Assembly: GCF_016862915.1 (NCBI RefSeq)
Contig: NZ_BONW01000022.1
Coordinates: forward strand, 243,910-307,909
Length of the DNA: 64,000 nucleotides
DNA from: Plantactinospora endophytica
GTDB lineage: Bacteria; Actinomycetota; Actinomycetes; Mycobacteriales; Micromonosporaceae
Direction of reading: 5' to 3'
The notes below the pieces were generated by a model that was not told the DNA's origin, ran no database searches, and saw only the letters and a program-made list of their open reading frames with translations. The first letter of the stretch is position 1; every line of letters begins with the position of its first letter. The position numbers were made by a program, and so were the translations under genes. Positions 24,998-33,341 of the stretch are shown here, one piece after another.

Positions 24998-26641
24998 TCA
25001 GCACCAGTTCAGCGTGGAGTTGTTCCGGGTGACGTTCCGGATGACGTTGTTGGCGCCACCGCAGGGGTTCTGCGTGATGTTGGTGTTGGAGACCGTCAGG
25101 TTCTGCAGGGTGATGCCGGAGGAGATCGGGAACTCGCTCCGCGCCGCGATCCGGACCTCGCCGCCACCGGTCACCGTGCCGGACTGCCCGGCGATGGTGA
25201 CGTTGTAGCAGTTCTCGATCAGGATCGAGTTGTTGCCGGTGTTCGCGATGGTCACCCGGTCGATCACCGCGCCGCCGCTCTCCGAGACGCAGAAGATCCC
25301 GCGCCCGCCGCCCCGGGCGATCACGTTGCCGACCCGGATGTTCGTCGGGTAGCTGCTGCCCACCCGGCCGTTGCGGTTGGCCATCCGGAACGCCGCGTAC
25401 CCGGTGCCGGCGCCGGCGTTGTCCGCGTCGACCGTACCGACGGTGGCGTTGACCGTGTCGTTGAGCAGCAGCCCGGACTCGCCGACACTGCGCGCGGTGA
25501 CGGTGCCGACGGTCAGCCCGTCCACCCCGTACGTCTCGACGCCCTGGCTGCTGGTGCCCTGCACGTACACGTTGTCGATCCGGATGTTGCGGACCTTCAC
25601 CGCCCGGTCGCCGCCGTGGTTGTCGATCCGCACCCCGAGACCGCTGTTCAGTCGCATGTCGATCTGACCCAGCGTCAGGTTGTTCACGTTGCGCATGAAG
25701 ATGCCGTAGAGCGGCGAACCGGTCAGGTTCAGGTGCTGCACCTCGATGTCGGTGGCGCCCCTGGCGTACACCGGGGCCTGGTCGCCGGAGCCGGAACCGG
25801 TCACGTTGATCGTGCCGCAGACGTCCAGGATCGTGTAGCTCGGCAGCGACAGCCGGGTACCGGCGCCCATCGAGCCGGAGCCCCGGACCACCACCCGCTG
25901 CTTCGAGGTACGCCCCGAGGAGAGGCTGTTCACCGCGGCCTGCATCGCGGAGCGCATGTCGCCGCCGGTGTAGACCGTGCTGCTGCCGTTGCGGGCGGTC
26001 CAGGTGCTGCCGTTCAGCACCGCCTCGGCGTTGAACGAGCCGCTGCCGCAGCCGCTACCCCCGCCGCCGGAGCCGATCCTGACCATCTGCCACTGCTGGT
26101 TGTAGCCACCCAGGTCCTGGAACTGGGCGATGATCCCGCCGTCGGCGGTGGACCACTCCCAGACGTCCAGCGCCTTGCCGCTGTGCCGGCTGATCAGGCG
26201 TACGTGCCCGCCGTCGGAGTCGGCGACCCCGAAGTGCTGGCGGGTGGTGCCGTTGTCGGCGTTCTGGATCAACTGGGTACCGTCCGAGGTGTTCGGCATC
26301 TCCAGGAACTTGCCGCTGTGCCGCGACCGGATCTTGTAGTAGCCGCTGCCGGCGTCGACGAACTGCCACTGCTGCTGGTTGCCGTCGCTGCGGGCCCACT
26401 GCACGATCGGCGCGCCGTCGTTCGTGGCGAAGTTGTAGAGGTCGAGCGCCTTGCCGCTGTGCCGGGAGACGAACACGTAGTAGGCGCTGGTGTCGATGGT
26501 GGCCGCCGCCGCAGGCGGCAGTGCGACGGCGGTGCCGGCGCCGACCAGCACGGTCGTGAGCGCCAGCACCAGGCCGGCCCGCCACGCGCGTCGTCGCGGG
26601 CGGCCGTCCGGCGGCCTGCGGTGGATGGTGGTGAACGTCAT
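24998..26641 (-). CDS. Secreted protein with ricin-type lectin domain and right-handed beta-helix (pectate-lyase-like) domain
   Basis: 547 residues from the ATG at 26641 (AGGAGGACCC upstream). A twin-arginine-like basic region and hydrophobic core (RRRAWRAGLVLALTTVLVGAG) form the signal peptide, with cleavage near AAAAT. Residues about 45-180 are a ricin-type trefoil with three repeats (SRHSGKALDLYNF, SRHSGKFLEMPN, SRHSGKALDVWEW). After a Gly/Ser linker comes a parallel beta-helix (VVVRGSGSMGAG, LSLPSYTILDVCGTINVTG, LTVGTVTARSVGESGLLLND). Such enzymes cleave or bind plant cell-wall polysaccharide such as pectin. Metal-ligand residues cannot be confirmed by eye. Confidence 0.85.
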   Translation of the reverse strand: MTFTTIHRRPPDGRPRRRAWRAGLVLALTTVLVGAGTAVALPPAAAATIDTSAYYVFVSRHSGKALDLYNFATNDGAPIVQWARSDGNQQQWQFVDAGSGYYKIRSRHSGKFLEMPNTSDGTQLIQNADNGTTRQHFGVADSDGGHVRLISRHSGKALDVWEWSTADGGIIAQFQDLGGYNQQWQMVRIGSGGGGSGCGSGSFNAEAVLNGSTWTARNGSSTVYTGGDMRSAMQAAVNSLSSGRTSKQRVVVRGSGSMGAGTRLSLPSYTILDVCGTINVTGSGSGDQAPVYARGATDIEVQHLNLTGSPLYGIFMRNVNNLTLGQIDMRLNSGLGVRIDNHGGDRAVKVRNIRIDNVYVQGTSSQGVETYGVDGLTVGTVTARSVGESGLLLNDTVNATVGTVDADNAGAGTGYAAFRMANRNGRVGSSYPTNIRVGNVIARGGGRGIFCVSESGGAVIDRVTIANTGNNSILIENCYNVTIAGQSGTVTGGGEVRIAARSEFPISSGITLQNLTVSNTNITQNPCGGANNVIRNVTRNNSTLNWC

Positions 26642-26833
26642 GGGTCCTCCTGAGCTGGGAACGGTGGCCGGGAAGGCCCGGTGCCGGGCGACGGCCGGGG
26701 ACGGCACGCCGGGACAACCACCGGAGCCGGTACGTCGAGGCGACGCGGCGGCAAGGTCGGCCGCCCGGTCGGCACCGGCCTGCTGCCGCACCCGGCGTCG
26801 GATCTCGGCGCACCGGTGGGACAGGACCGGATC

Positions 26834-26886
26834 GGAAAGGGCTTTCCCGACGTCGGCAACGTATCGAACCGTTTCAATCAAGTCAA
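26834..26886 (-). promoter_or_regulatory. Promoter and candidate operators of the beta-helix/ricin gene
   Basis: TTGACT (26886-26881), 17 bases, TACGTT (26863-26858) on the minus strand. The spacer holds GAAACGGTTC (26866-26875), a near-palindrome of LacI-family type. GGAAAG-GG-CTTTCC (26834-26847) lies just past the start point. This suggests substrate-dependent repression. The leader before the ATG would be about 210 bases. Confidence 0.5.
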
Positions 26887-26999
26887 CGTCATCGATGGAT
26901 GACCTCGATACCGCCCCGCCGGGCCTGCGAGATCGGCGGGGCGACGAGACGGCGGTCAGCGGGCGGCGGCAGCGGGGCGACAGCCGGCGAGACCGATGC

Positions 27000-27078
27000 G
27001 CGACAAGGCGGCAGCCATGGGCGACAAGGCGGCAGCCGGCGGGCGGTGGCAGTGGGCGGTGGGCAGTGGGCGGTGCGG
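27000..27078. repeat. Two short tandem arrays between divergent genes
   Basis: GCGACAAGGCGGCAGCCATGG twice (27000, 27021), followed by 14-bp GCGGTGGGCAGTGG-type units (27043-27078). They lie upstream of both the beta-helix gene and the DMT transporter gene. Nothing else was recognised in 26887-27110. Confidence 0.65.
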
Positions 27079-27118
27079 TAATGACCAAAAGCTATTCGGC
27101 TCCTGACCGGTAGCCGGC

Positions 27119-27124
27119 TACCCT
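27119..27124 (+). promoter_or_regulatory. -10 element of a leaderless DMT-transporter promoter
   Basis: TACCCT followed by exactly six bases and the GTG start, with no ribosome-binding site. Confidence 0.45.
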
Positions 27125-27130
27125 CACCCG

Positions 27131-28114
27131 GTGACGACTCGCAGACCCGCCCTCGGCGTACTCCTGGTGCTCTCCTCGGGAGTGCTGTTCGCCGTCAACG
27201 GCACCGTCTCCAAACTGGTGCTCCAGGCCGGTATCGAGGCCGCGCAGCTCACCCTGATCCGGGCGGCGGGCGCGTTCGCCGGCCTGCTCGTGCTGAGCCT
27301 GCTGCTCCGGCCCGGTGCCCGCCGACTGCGGATCACCCCGAAACAACTGCCGCTGCTGGTCGTCTACGGCCTGGCCGGGTTCTTCCTGACCCCGATGCTC
27401 TACTTCGTCGCCATCTCCCGGATGCCGGTCGGTATCGCGCTGCTGTTCGAATACACCGCACCGCTGCTGGTCGCGCTCTGGGCCCGGTTCGGGCAGCACC
27501 AGCGGGTACGCCCCCGGCTCTGGGTCGGGCTGGCGGCCAGCCTCGCCGGTCTGGCCTGCGTGGCCGAGATCTGGGGAGAACTCAAACTGGACGGCCTCGG
27601 GGTACTCGCCGGTCTCGGCGCCGCCGTGGTGCTGGCCGCCTACTACGTGCTCGGCGCCCGGGGCGTCCGGGAGCACGACACGCTCTCCCTGACCACCTGG
27701 GCGTTCGGCGCCTCCGCCGTGGCCGGCCTGCTCACCCGGGCGGTCACCCACGGCACCGGCGGCTGGGCACCGCTGGCGGAGACCAGCGGCGGCGTGCCGG
27801 TCGCGCTGCTCTGCGGGTACGTCGTGCTGCTCGGCTCGATCGTGCCGTTCCTGCTGGTGACCGGCGGGCTGCGGCACCTGCCGGCGACCAGTGTCGGCAT
27901 CCTCGGCATGGTCGAGCCGGTGATCGCCGCCACGGTCGCCTGGATCGCCCTCGGTGCCGGCGAGGCGCTCAACGCCGCCCAGCTCGGCGGCGGGCTGCTG
28001 GTACTGGCCGGTGTGGCGCTCGCCGAGACGGCCCGGATCACCGAGCGGACCGCCGAGCCGCCGTCCGGTACACCACCCGTCCCCGCTCCCGACGCGGTCG
28101 TCGTACCCCGCTGA
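27131..28114 (+). CDS. EamA/DMT-superfamily transporter
   Basis: 327 residues, GTG start. Ten hydrophobic segments in two five-helix halves, the hallmark of the drug/metabolite transporter superfamily: LGVLLVLSSGVLFAVNGTVS opens the first half and GVLAGLGAAVVLAAYYVLGA the second. The C-terminal ILGMVEPVIAATVAWIALG is typical of EamA. Such carriers export amino acids, nucleosides or other small metabolites across the cell membrane; the substrate is unknown. A short proline-rich tail follows the last helix. Convergent with the PAP2 gene. Confidence 0.9.
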   Translation: MTTRRPALGVLLVLSSGVLFAVNGTVSKLVLQAGIEAAQLTLIRAAGAFAGLLVLSLLLRPGARRLRITPKQLPLLVVYGLAGFFLTPMLYFVAISRMPVGIALLFEYTAPLLVALWARFGQHQRVRPRLWVGLAASLAGLACVAEIWGELKLDGLGVLAGLGAAVVLAAYYVLGARGVREHDTLSLTTWAFGASAVAGLLTRAVTHGTGGWAPLAETSGGVPVALLCGYVVLLGSIVPFLLVTGGLRHLPATSVGILGMVEPVIAATVAWIALGAGEALNAAQLGGGLLVLAGVALAETARITERTAEPPSGTPPVPAPDAVVVPR

Positions 28115-28193
28115 CCCGTCGTCGCCAGGCCGGAACCGGCGGACCGGCCTGCCGGCCCCCCTTCGTCGACCGGCTGACGGAGCGGCCTTCCCG

Positions 28194-28225
28194 GAGCGAC
28201 CTAGCGACCTAGCGACCTAGCGACC
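28194..28225. repeat. 8-bp microsatellite between convergent genes
   Basis: CTAGCGAC three times in register (28201-28224), with a partial copy on each side, 24 bases from the PAP2 stop codon. Confidence 0.75.
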
Positions 28226-28248
28226 TGCGGAGTGTCCCGGCCAGGGGC

Positions 28249-28899
28249 TCAACGGCGAGTACCGGGCCGCAGCGCGACCAGCAGTGCGGTACTGGCCGCC
28301 GCGCCGAGCAGCAGCCCGGCGAGCACGTCGTGCGGGTAGTGCACGCCGGCCACCACCCGCAACGCCGCCACCGCGCCGGCCACCGGCACCGCCAGATACC
28401 AGAGCCTCGGGGCCAGCAGGACGAGCCCGGCCGCCAGCCCACCCGCCAGGGTCGAGTGGTTGCTCGGGAACGACCAGTCCCCGGCCGGCGGGCAGGACAC
28501 CCAGACCACCACGTCGAACGCCCGGCACGGCCGCTCCTGGTCGACGACCAGCTTCAGCGCCTCGCTGACCAGGTACGCCAGCATCGTGCCCAGGCCGACC
28601 AGCAGCACGCCGAGGGTGTCCGGGGTACGGCTGCGCCGCCAGCCGAGCCAGCCCAACCGGGCCAGCAGGCCGGCGAGGACGAGCAGACCGGCCGCCCCGC
28701 CGTACTCGCCGAGGTTGTGCAGCCAGCCGGGCATCTCACCGGCCTGCCCGACCACGTCCCGGTACGCCTCGGCGGACGGTCCCTCGGTCACCACCCGTGG
28801 TCGCGGGTCGCCCAGCCCGCCCGGCGCCAGCACGGCCACCGCCGCTCCGCCGAGCAGAAGCGTCGGCACCACCAGCAAAATTCGCCGCAACACCCGCAT
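28249..28899 (-). CDS. PAP2-family membrane phosphatase
   Basis: 216 residues with an N-terminal membrane helix and four more. The three phosphatase motifs are present: KLVVDQERPCR (KxxxxxxRP), FPSNHST (PSGH variant) and RVVAGVHYPHDV (SRxxxxxHxxxD, with SR replaced by AL-R). Homologues dephosphorylate undecaprenyl pyrophosphate, phosphatidate or similar lipids on the outer face of the membrane. TATCTT eight bases before the ATG may be its -10, and GAGG precedes the start. Monocistronic. Confidence 0.9.
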   Translation of the reverse strand: MRVLRRILLVVPTLLLGGAAVAVLAPGGLGDPRPRVVTEGPSAEAYRDVVGQAGEMPGWLHNLGEYGGAAGLLVLAGLLARLGWLGWRRSRTPDTLGVLLVGLGTMLAYLVSEALKLVVDQERPCRAFDVVVWVSCPPAGDWSFPSNHSTLAGGLAAGLVLLAPRLWYLAVPVAGAVAALRVVAGVHYPHDVLAGLLLGAAASTALLVALRPGTRR

Positions 28900-29007
28900 A
28901 GCGCCTCAAGATAGTCGTCTTTTCCGGCGCCCACCCCACCCAAAGGTCATCCCGACCGTACGACCTTCGTCAGCCCGGCCGGCCGACGGCCGACCCCGGG
29001 GACGGAG

Positions 29008-29098
29008 GGCAGGGAAGCGGGAGGCAGAGAGGCGAGGAGGCAGAGAGGCAGGGAAGCGGGGAGGCGGGGAGGCGGGGAGGCCACTGTTCCGGGAGGCA
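29008..29098. repeat. Polypurine tract upstream of ybaK
   Basis: About 80 bases of nearly pure G/A (GGGAAGCGGGAGGCAGAGAGG..., ending with GGGGAGGC repeated) on the plus strand. Several GGGG runs could form a quadruplex. The last GGGAGG also serves as the ribosome-binding site for the YbaK-family gene. Confidence 0.7.
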
Positions 29099-29100
29099 AG

Positions 29101-29598
29101 ATGGAGTCCATGCAGCCACATCCGAACGTGCAGGCGGTGCAGCACGCGCTGGACAACGCGGGCGGGCGCGACGGCTCAGGCGCGGCCAGCCTGATCCGGA
29201 TCCTGCCCGAGGCAGTACACACCGCCGCTGCGGCAGCCGCCGCCCTGGAAGTCGAGGTCGGCCAGATCGCCAACTCGCTGATCTTCGACGCGGACGGCGA
29301 TCCGCTGCTGGTGCTCACCTCCGGGGCACACCGGGTGGACACCGGCCGGGTCGCCACGGAACTCGGGCTGACCGCGCTGAAGCGGGCCACCCCGGAGTTC
29401 GTCCGCGAGCACACCGGCCAGCCGATCGGCGGAGTCGCCCCGCTCGGGCACCCGAAACCGATCCGTACCCTGGTCGACGCGGCGCTCGCCGGTTACCCGG
29501 AGATCTGGGCGGCCGGCGGCGTGCCCCGGGCCGTCTTCCCGACCACCTACGCCGAACTGCTCCGAATCACCGCCGGCACCTCCGCCGAGGTGGCGTGA
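29101..29598 (+). CDS. YbaK/EbsC-family aminoacyl-tRNA deacylase
   Basis: 165 residues. The fold and motifs match YbaK-type trans-editing proteins that hydrolyse mischarged Cys- or Ala-tRNA(Pro): EVGQIANSLIFDADGDPLLVLTSG (with the conserved lysine position of ProX/YbaK replaced by N in IANSL), TGQPIGGVAPLGH and a C-terminal PTTYAELLRIT. The GGGAGG six bases before the ATG at 29101 fixes the start. Its stop overlaps the GTG of the next gene (GTGA), which opens the carotenoid operon. Confidence 0.88.
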   Translation: MESMQPHPNVQAVQHALDNAGGRDGSGAASLIRILPEAVHTAAAAAAALEVEVGQIANSLIFDADGDPLLVLTSGAHRVDTGRVATELGLTALKRATPEFVREHTGQPIGGVAPLGHPKPIRTLVDAALAGYPEIWAAGGVPRAVFPTTYAELLRITAGTSAEVA

Positions 29599-29741
29599 GC
29601 AAGCCGGACCATGGCATGAGCAAGCCGGACCACGGCATGACCGAGCCGGACCACGGCATGACCGAGCCGGACCAGGGCGTGAGCGAGCCAGACCGTGGCA
29701 TGAGCAAGCCGGACTGTGACGTGAGCGAGCCGGACCGTGGC
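29595..29741. repeat. 21-bp minisatellite (7 units) at the start of the CrtA-like gene
   Basis: Seven 21-bp units of the form ATGAGCAAGCCGGACCACGG-C begin exactly at the ybaK stop codon. Each encodes (M/V)(S/T)(K/E)PD(H/R/Q)G, and each starts with an in-frame ATG or GTG. Confidence 0.95.
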
Positions 29742-30608
29742 GTGGGCGGCGAGGTGTCCGGCGGGCCGCCCGGCGAGCCGGCCCCGGGACCGCTGGTCAC
29801 CCTGCACGTCTGGCGGGTGGCGCCCGGCGCCCTGCCCCGGGTGCTGACCCGGATGGCCGTCGACCGGCGCCGGCTGCGGGCCGTTCCCGGCGTACGGTTC
29901 GGCAAGCTGCTCGGCACCGGGACGGGTACCGGCTTCGGGCCCACCGACGCCGACCTCACCCGCTGGGCCGCACTGGTCGTCTGGTCCGACCCCGCTCGGG
30001 CCGACACGTTCGACGAGACCCCGGTGGGGCGGGCCTGGCGACAGGTCGCGCTGGCCGGCGCCCGGCTCGACCTACGCCCGCTGGCCAGCCGGGGCCGGTG
30101 GTCCGGGATCGAGCCGTTCGGCGTACCCCGGTCCGGGTCGTCCGGCGTGCCCGGCTCCGGGCGGGACGGCGAACCGTCCGGCGTGCCCCGGTCCGGGTCG
30201 GCGGGCGGGCCGGCAGCGGCAGCGGCGCCGGTACTGGCGCTGACCCGGGCCCGGCTGCGCCCGCTGCGGGCCGGTACCTTCTGGCGGGCCGTGCCCCCCG
30301 TCGCCGCCGCACTGCGGGACGCTCCCGGCCTGCTGGCCCGGTTCGGCATCGGCGAGGCGCCGCTCGGCTGGCAGGGCACGGTCAGCGTGTGGCGGAACGC
30401 GACGTACCTGCGTCAGTTCGCGTACCGTTCCCCGGAGCACCGCACGGCTATCACTCGTACCGCCAGCCAACGCTGGTACGCCGAGGAACTGTTCGCGCGG
30501 TTCGAGGTACGGAATCTCGCCGGTGACCCGGCGGTACTCGGCTGGGTCGCGTCCGGCGGTGACCCGGAGCCCGGCACCGGCCAGGTAGTGAGGAGCGGAC
30601 GACCATGA
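29595..30608 (+). CDS. Spheroidene monooxygenase-like protein (CrtA family)
   Basis: 337 residues. The conserved body, from LVTLHVWRVAPGALPRVL to the end, resembles the CrtA family, heme proteins that oxygenate carotenoid end groups: RAVPGVRFGKLLGTGTGTGF, DADLTRWAALVVWSD, PVLALTRARLRPLRAGTFWR, GIGEAPLGWQGTVSVWRN and SQRWYAEELFARFEV. The first 49 residues are seven heptapeptide repeats, so the true start could be any repeat. A second Gly/Pro/Ser-rich repeat (GVPRSGS units, about 30117-30210) interrupts the domain. First of five genes linked by 4-base overlaps with other carotenoid genes. Confidence 0.75.
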   Translation: MSKPDHGMSKPDHGMTEPDHGMTEPDQGVSEPDRGMSKPDCDVSEPDRGVGGEVSGGPPGEPAPGPLVTLHVWRVAPGALPRVLTRMAVDRRRLRAVPGVRFGKLLGTGTGTGFGPTDADLTRWAALVVWSDPARADTFDETPVGRAWRQVALAGARLDLRPLASRGRWSGIEPFGVPRSGSSGVPGSGRDGEPSGVPRSGSAGGPAAAAAPVLALTRARLRPLRAGTFWRAVPPVAAALRDAPGLLARFGIGEAPLGWQGTVSVWRNATYLRQFAYRSPEHRTAITRTASQRWYAEELFARFEVRNLAGDPAVLGWVASGGDPEPGTGQVVRSGRP

Positions 30609-31156
30609 GGCTGGTGCCGTGGAAACCGGACGACCTCGCCCGGCGGCTCGACGACGTGGTGTCGGTCTACGGCGAGGCGATGGGGTACCGGGCCGAACTG
30701 CTGGAGGCCCGGCGCGGCTACATCGCGACCCACGTACGCCGACCGGGGTTCCGCGCCGTCGCCACCCTCAGCACCAACGGCCACCTGGTCGGATTCGGCT
30801 ACGGATACCTCTCCGCACCCGGGCAGTGGTGGCACGACCAGGTCTACAACGCGCTCTCCGCTGACGCCCGCAAGACCTGGTTCACAGACTGCTTCGAGGT
30901 GGTCGAGCTGCACGTCCGCCCGGCCGCCCAGGGACACCAGCTCGGTGCCCGCCAGCTCCGCGCCCTGCTCGGCATGGCCGACGGCAGCACCACCCTGCTC
31001 TCCACCCCGGAGGCGGACGAGCGCACCTCCCGGGCCTGGCGGCTCTACCGGCGGTTCGGCTTCGTGGACGTCCTGCGGAACTTCCGCTTCCCCGGCGACG
31101 AGCGGTCCTTCGCGGTACTTGGCCGGGACCTGCCGCTGCCCCCACCGGGACGATGA
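30605..31156 (+). CDS. GNAT-family N-acetyltransferase
   Basis: 183 residues, ATG overlapping the previous stop. The acetyl-CoA motif is VVELHVRPAAQGHQLGARQL, and the C-terminal RLYRRFGFVDVLRNFRFPGD gives the usual end of the fold. The substrate is unknown. Its position inside an otherwise carotenoid-related, translationally coupled operon suggests co-expression but not necessarily a carotenoid substrate. Confidence 0.85.
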   Translation: MRLVPWKPDDLARRLDDVVSVYGEAMGYRAELLEARRGYIATHVRRPGFRAVATLSTNGHLVGFGYGYLSAPGQWWHDQVYNALSADARKTWFTDCFEVVELHVRPAAQGHQLGARQLRALLGMADGSTTLLSTPEADERTSRAWRLYRRFGFVDVLRNFRFPGDERSFAVLGRDLPLPPPGR

Positions 31157-32055
31157 CCCCCGGCCGGACTACCGCCGGACCCACCGGGGCCGATGAAGCC
31201 GCCGAGGCCGCCGGATCGGCACCCCGGCCGGACCCGTTGCGCTGGTCAAGTCAGCCGAGCTGGTCGGGTCGGTCGAGTTGGCTGGTGCTCGGCGTACTGG
31301 TGCTGGCCCAGATCGGTTATCCGCTGACCGGGGGCACCGACCGGGCTCGGCTGACCGTCGTCACGGTCTGCCTCGGCTACCTGTTGTCGGTGAGCCACGC
31401 CCTGCTCAGCCGGGGTCCCCGGGTGGCCGCCGGACTGGTGTTGGTCACCACCGGGGGCGGGTTGGCGGTCGAGGCACTCGGGGTGGCCACCGGCGTGCCG
31501 TTCGGCGGGTACGCCTACTCCGGCGAGCTGGGCCCGAAACTCGCCGGGGTGCCGCTGGTGATCCCGCTGGCCTGGACCTGGATGGCCTGGCCGGCCTGGC
31601 TCGCCGCCGCCCGGCTGACCCGGCGCAGGGCGGGCCGGGTCGCCCTGGCCGCAGTGGGACTGGCCGGCTGGGACCTGTTCCTCGACCCGCAGATGGTCGC
31701 CGAGGGCTACTGGAGTTGGCGGGACCCGAGCCCGGCGCTGCCCGGGGTACCGGACGTCCCGGTCAGCAACTACCTCGGCTGGCTGCTCTTCGCCGTACTC
31801 CTGATGGCGCTGCTCGGGCCGGTCGCCGGCCGGGCCGCCGGGCTGGCCGGTGACCGGGACGCGCCGATGTACGCCCTCTACCTCTGGACCTACGCCGGCA
31901 GCGTCCTCGCGCACGCGGTCTTCCTGGGCCTGCCCGCCTCGGCCGGCTGGGGCGGCCTGGCCATGGCGGCCGTCGCCGGCCCGCTGGCGGTGACCCTGGC
32001 CCGCCGCCGACGCCCACGGCGGTCCGACGCCGAGCCCGCCGCCGCACCCGCGTGA
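31153..32055 (+). CDS. CruF-like carotenoid 1,2-hydratase (carotenoid biosynthesis membrane protein)
   Basis: 300 residues with seven or eight membrane helices. The run from GVATGVPFGGYAYSGELGPK through VPLVIPLAWTWMAWPAWLAA to GWDLFLDPQMVAEGYWSWRD is characteristic of the CruF/DUF422 family, which adds water to the psi end of acyclic carotenoids. ATG overlaps the stop of the acetyltransferase gene and its own stop overlaps the next GTG. Fits a pathway to glycosylated C40 carotenoids as known in Salinispora (sioxanthin). Confidence 0.85.
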   Translation: MTPGRTTAGPTGADEAAEAAGSAPRPDPLRWSSQPSWSGRSSWLVLGVLVLAQIGYPLTGGTDRARLTVVTVCLGYLLSVSHALLSRGPRVAAGLVLVTTGGGLAVEALGVATGVPFGGYAYSGELGPKLAGVPLVIPLAWTWMAWPAWLAAARLTRRRAGRVALAAVGLAGWDLFLDPQMVAEGYWSWRDPSPALPGVPDVPVSNYLGWLLFAVLLMALLGPVAGRAAGLAGDRDAPMYALYLWTYAGSVLAHAVFLGLPASAGWGGLAMAAVAGPLAVTLARRRRPRRSDAEPAAAPA

Positions 32056-33197
32056 CCGGCGTGAGCGGCACGGCGCTCGGCTGGGCGCTCACCGCGATCG
32101 TCGGCGTACTGACCGCGCACACCTGGCTCAACGCCACCCGTGGGCTGCGCCGTCCGCCGCCCGGCACCGCCGGCACCGACGAGCCGGTCGCGGTGCTGCT
32201 GCCGGTGCGCGACGAGGCGACCCGGGTCGGGCCGTGCCTTCGTTCGCTGCTGGCCCAGCGGGGCGTACCCGGGCTGGAGATCGTGGTGCTCGACGACGGT
32301 TCGACCGACGGCACCGCCGAGGTGGTCCGGGCGGTCGCGGCCGGAGATCCCCGGGTACGCCTGCTCGACGGCGCGCCGCTGCCGCCGGGCTGGCTCGGCA
32401 AGCCGTACGCCTGCCAGCAGCTCGCCGACCGGGCCGGCTCGGCCGCCACCGTACTGGTCTTCGTGGACGCCGACGTGACGCTCGGCCCGTACGCGGTCGC
32501 CGCCGCCGTGACCACGCTCCGGTCGGCCTCGGCGGTGCTGCTCTCCCCGTACCCGAGGATTCTCGCCGACTCGCCGGGTGAGCGGCTGGTCCAGCCGCTG
32601 TTGCAGTGGCTCTGGCTGACCTTCCTGCCGTTGCCTGCGATGGAGCGCTCGCCCCGGCCGAGCCTGGCCGCCGCCGGCGGGCAGTTCCTGGTGCTGGACC
32701 GGGCCGGCTACCGGCGGGCCGGCGGGCACGCGGCGGTTCGGGACCGGGTCCTGGAGGACATCGAGCTGGCCCGGGCGGTGAAGCGGTCCGGCGGGCGGAT
32801 CGCGCTCGCCGACGGCTCCCGGCTGGCCGACTGCCGGATGTACGGCTCCTGGTCGGAGCTGCGGGACGGCTACGGCAAGTCGCTCTGGGCGGCGTTCGGT
32901 CCGCCGGCCGGTGCCACCGCCGTCGTGCTCCTGCTGCTCCTGTTGTACGCCCTGCCGCCGCTGCTCGCCGTCGGTGCGGCGCTGGCCGGCGCGCCGGCAG
33001 CCGCCCTGGCGGGACTGCTCGGCTATCTGCTGGGCGTGACAGGTCGCCTGGTCAGCGCCCGGGCGACCGGTGGCCGGGGCTGGCCGGACGCATTGACACA
33101 TCCGTTGTCGGTCGCGGTCCTCGGCTGGCTCACCATCCGGTCGTACCATCTGCGAAGGCGGGGGCGGCTCACATGGCGGGGCCGACGGGTGCGCTGA
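32052..33197 (+). CDS. Family 2 glycosyltransferase (CruG/CrtQ-like)
   Basis: 381 residues from a GTG overlapping the previous stop. An N-terminal membrane helix is followed by a GT-A domain with VLLPVRDEATRVGPCLRSLL, VVLDDGSTDGTAEVV, VFVDADVTLGP (DxD) and VLEDIELARAVKRSGGRIAL (ED base). Three C-terminal helices (ATAVVLLLLLLYALPPLLAV and others) anchor it. Members of this group glycosylate hydroxylated carotenoids or diapocarotenoid acids. The placement next to the CruF-like gene supports a carotenoid acceptor. Confidence 0.87.
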   Translation: MTGVSGTALGWALTAIVGVLTAHTWLNATRGLRRPPPGTAGTDEPVAVLLPVRDEATRVGPCLRSLLAQRGVPGLEIVVLDDGSTDGTAEVVRAVAAGDPRVRLLDGAPLPPGWLGKPYACQQLADRAGSAATVLVFVDADVTLGPYAVAAAVTTLRSASAVLLSPYPRILADSPGERLVQPLLQWLWLTFLPLPAMERSPRPSLAAAGGQFLVLDRAGYRRAGGHAAVRDRVLEDIELARAVKRSGGRIALADGSRLADCRMYGSWSELRDGYGKSLWAAFGPPAGATAVVLLLLLLYALPPLLAVGAALAGAPAAALAGLLGYLLGVTGRLVSARATGGRGWPDALTHPLSVAVLGWLTIRSYHLRRRGRLTWRGRRVR

Positions 33198-33285
33198 TCC
33201 GTGGAGGGGACGGTCGGCGTGCCGAGCCGGCGACGGGGTACACCCGCGCGCCGCTCCGGCCAGCGGTACGGCGACGGCGACGGCG

Positions 33286-33335
33286 GTCGACCGGAACGGG
33301 GCGGTTGACCGGTACGGGTCGACCGGAACGAGGGG
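33286..33335. repeat. Short GGTCGACCGGAACG repeat before the CrtI-like gene
   Basis: GGTCGACCGGAACG occurs twice (33286, 33318) with a variant, GGTTGACCGGTACG, between. It fills most of the 144-base gap before the GTG start. Confidence 0.6.
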
Positions 33336-33341
33336 GCTGGC

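Noticed and set aside
29008..29098. Polypurine tract as an origin or recombination site
   Set aside because: No DnaA boxes or partner genes are near; it is better explained as a simple-sequence expansion with quadruplex potential.
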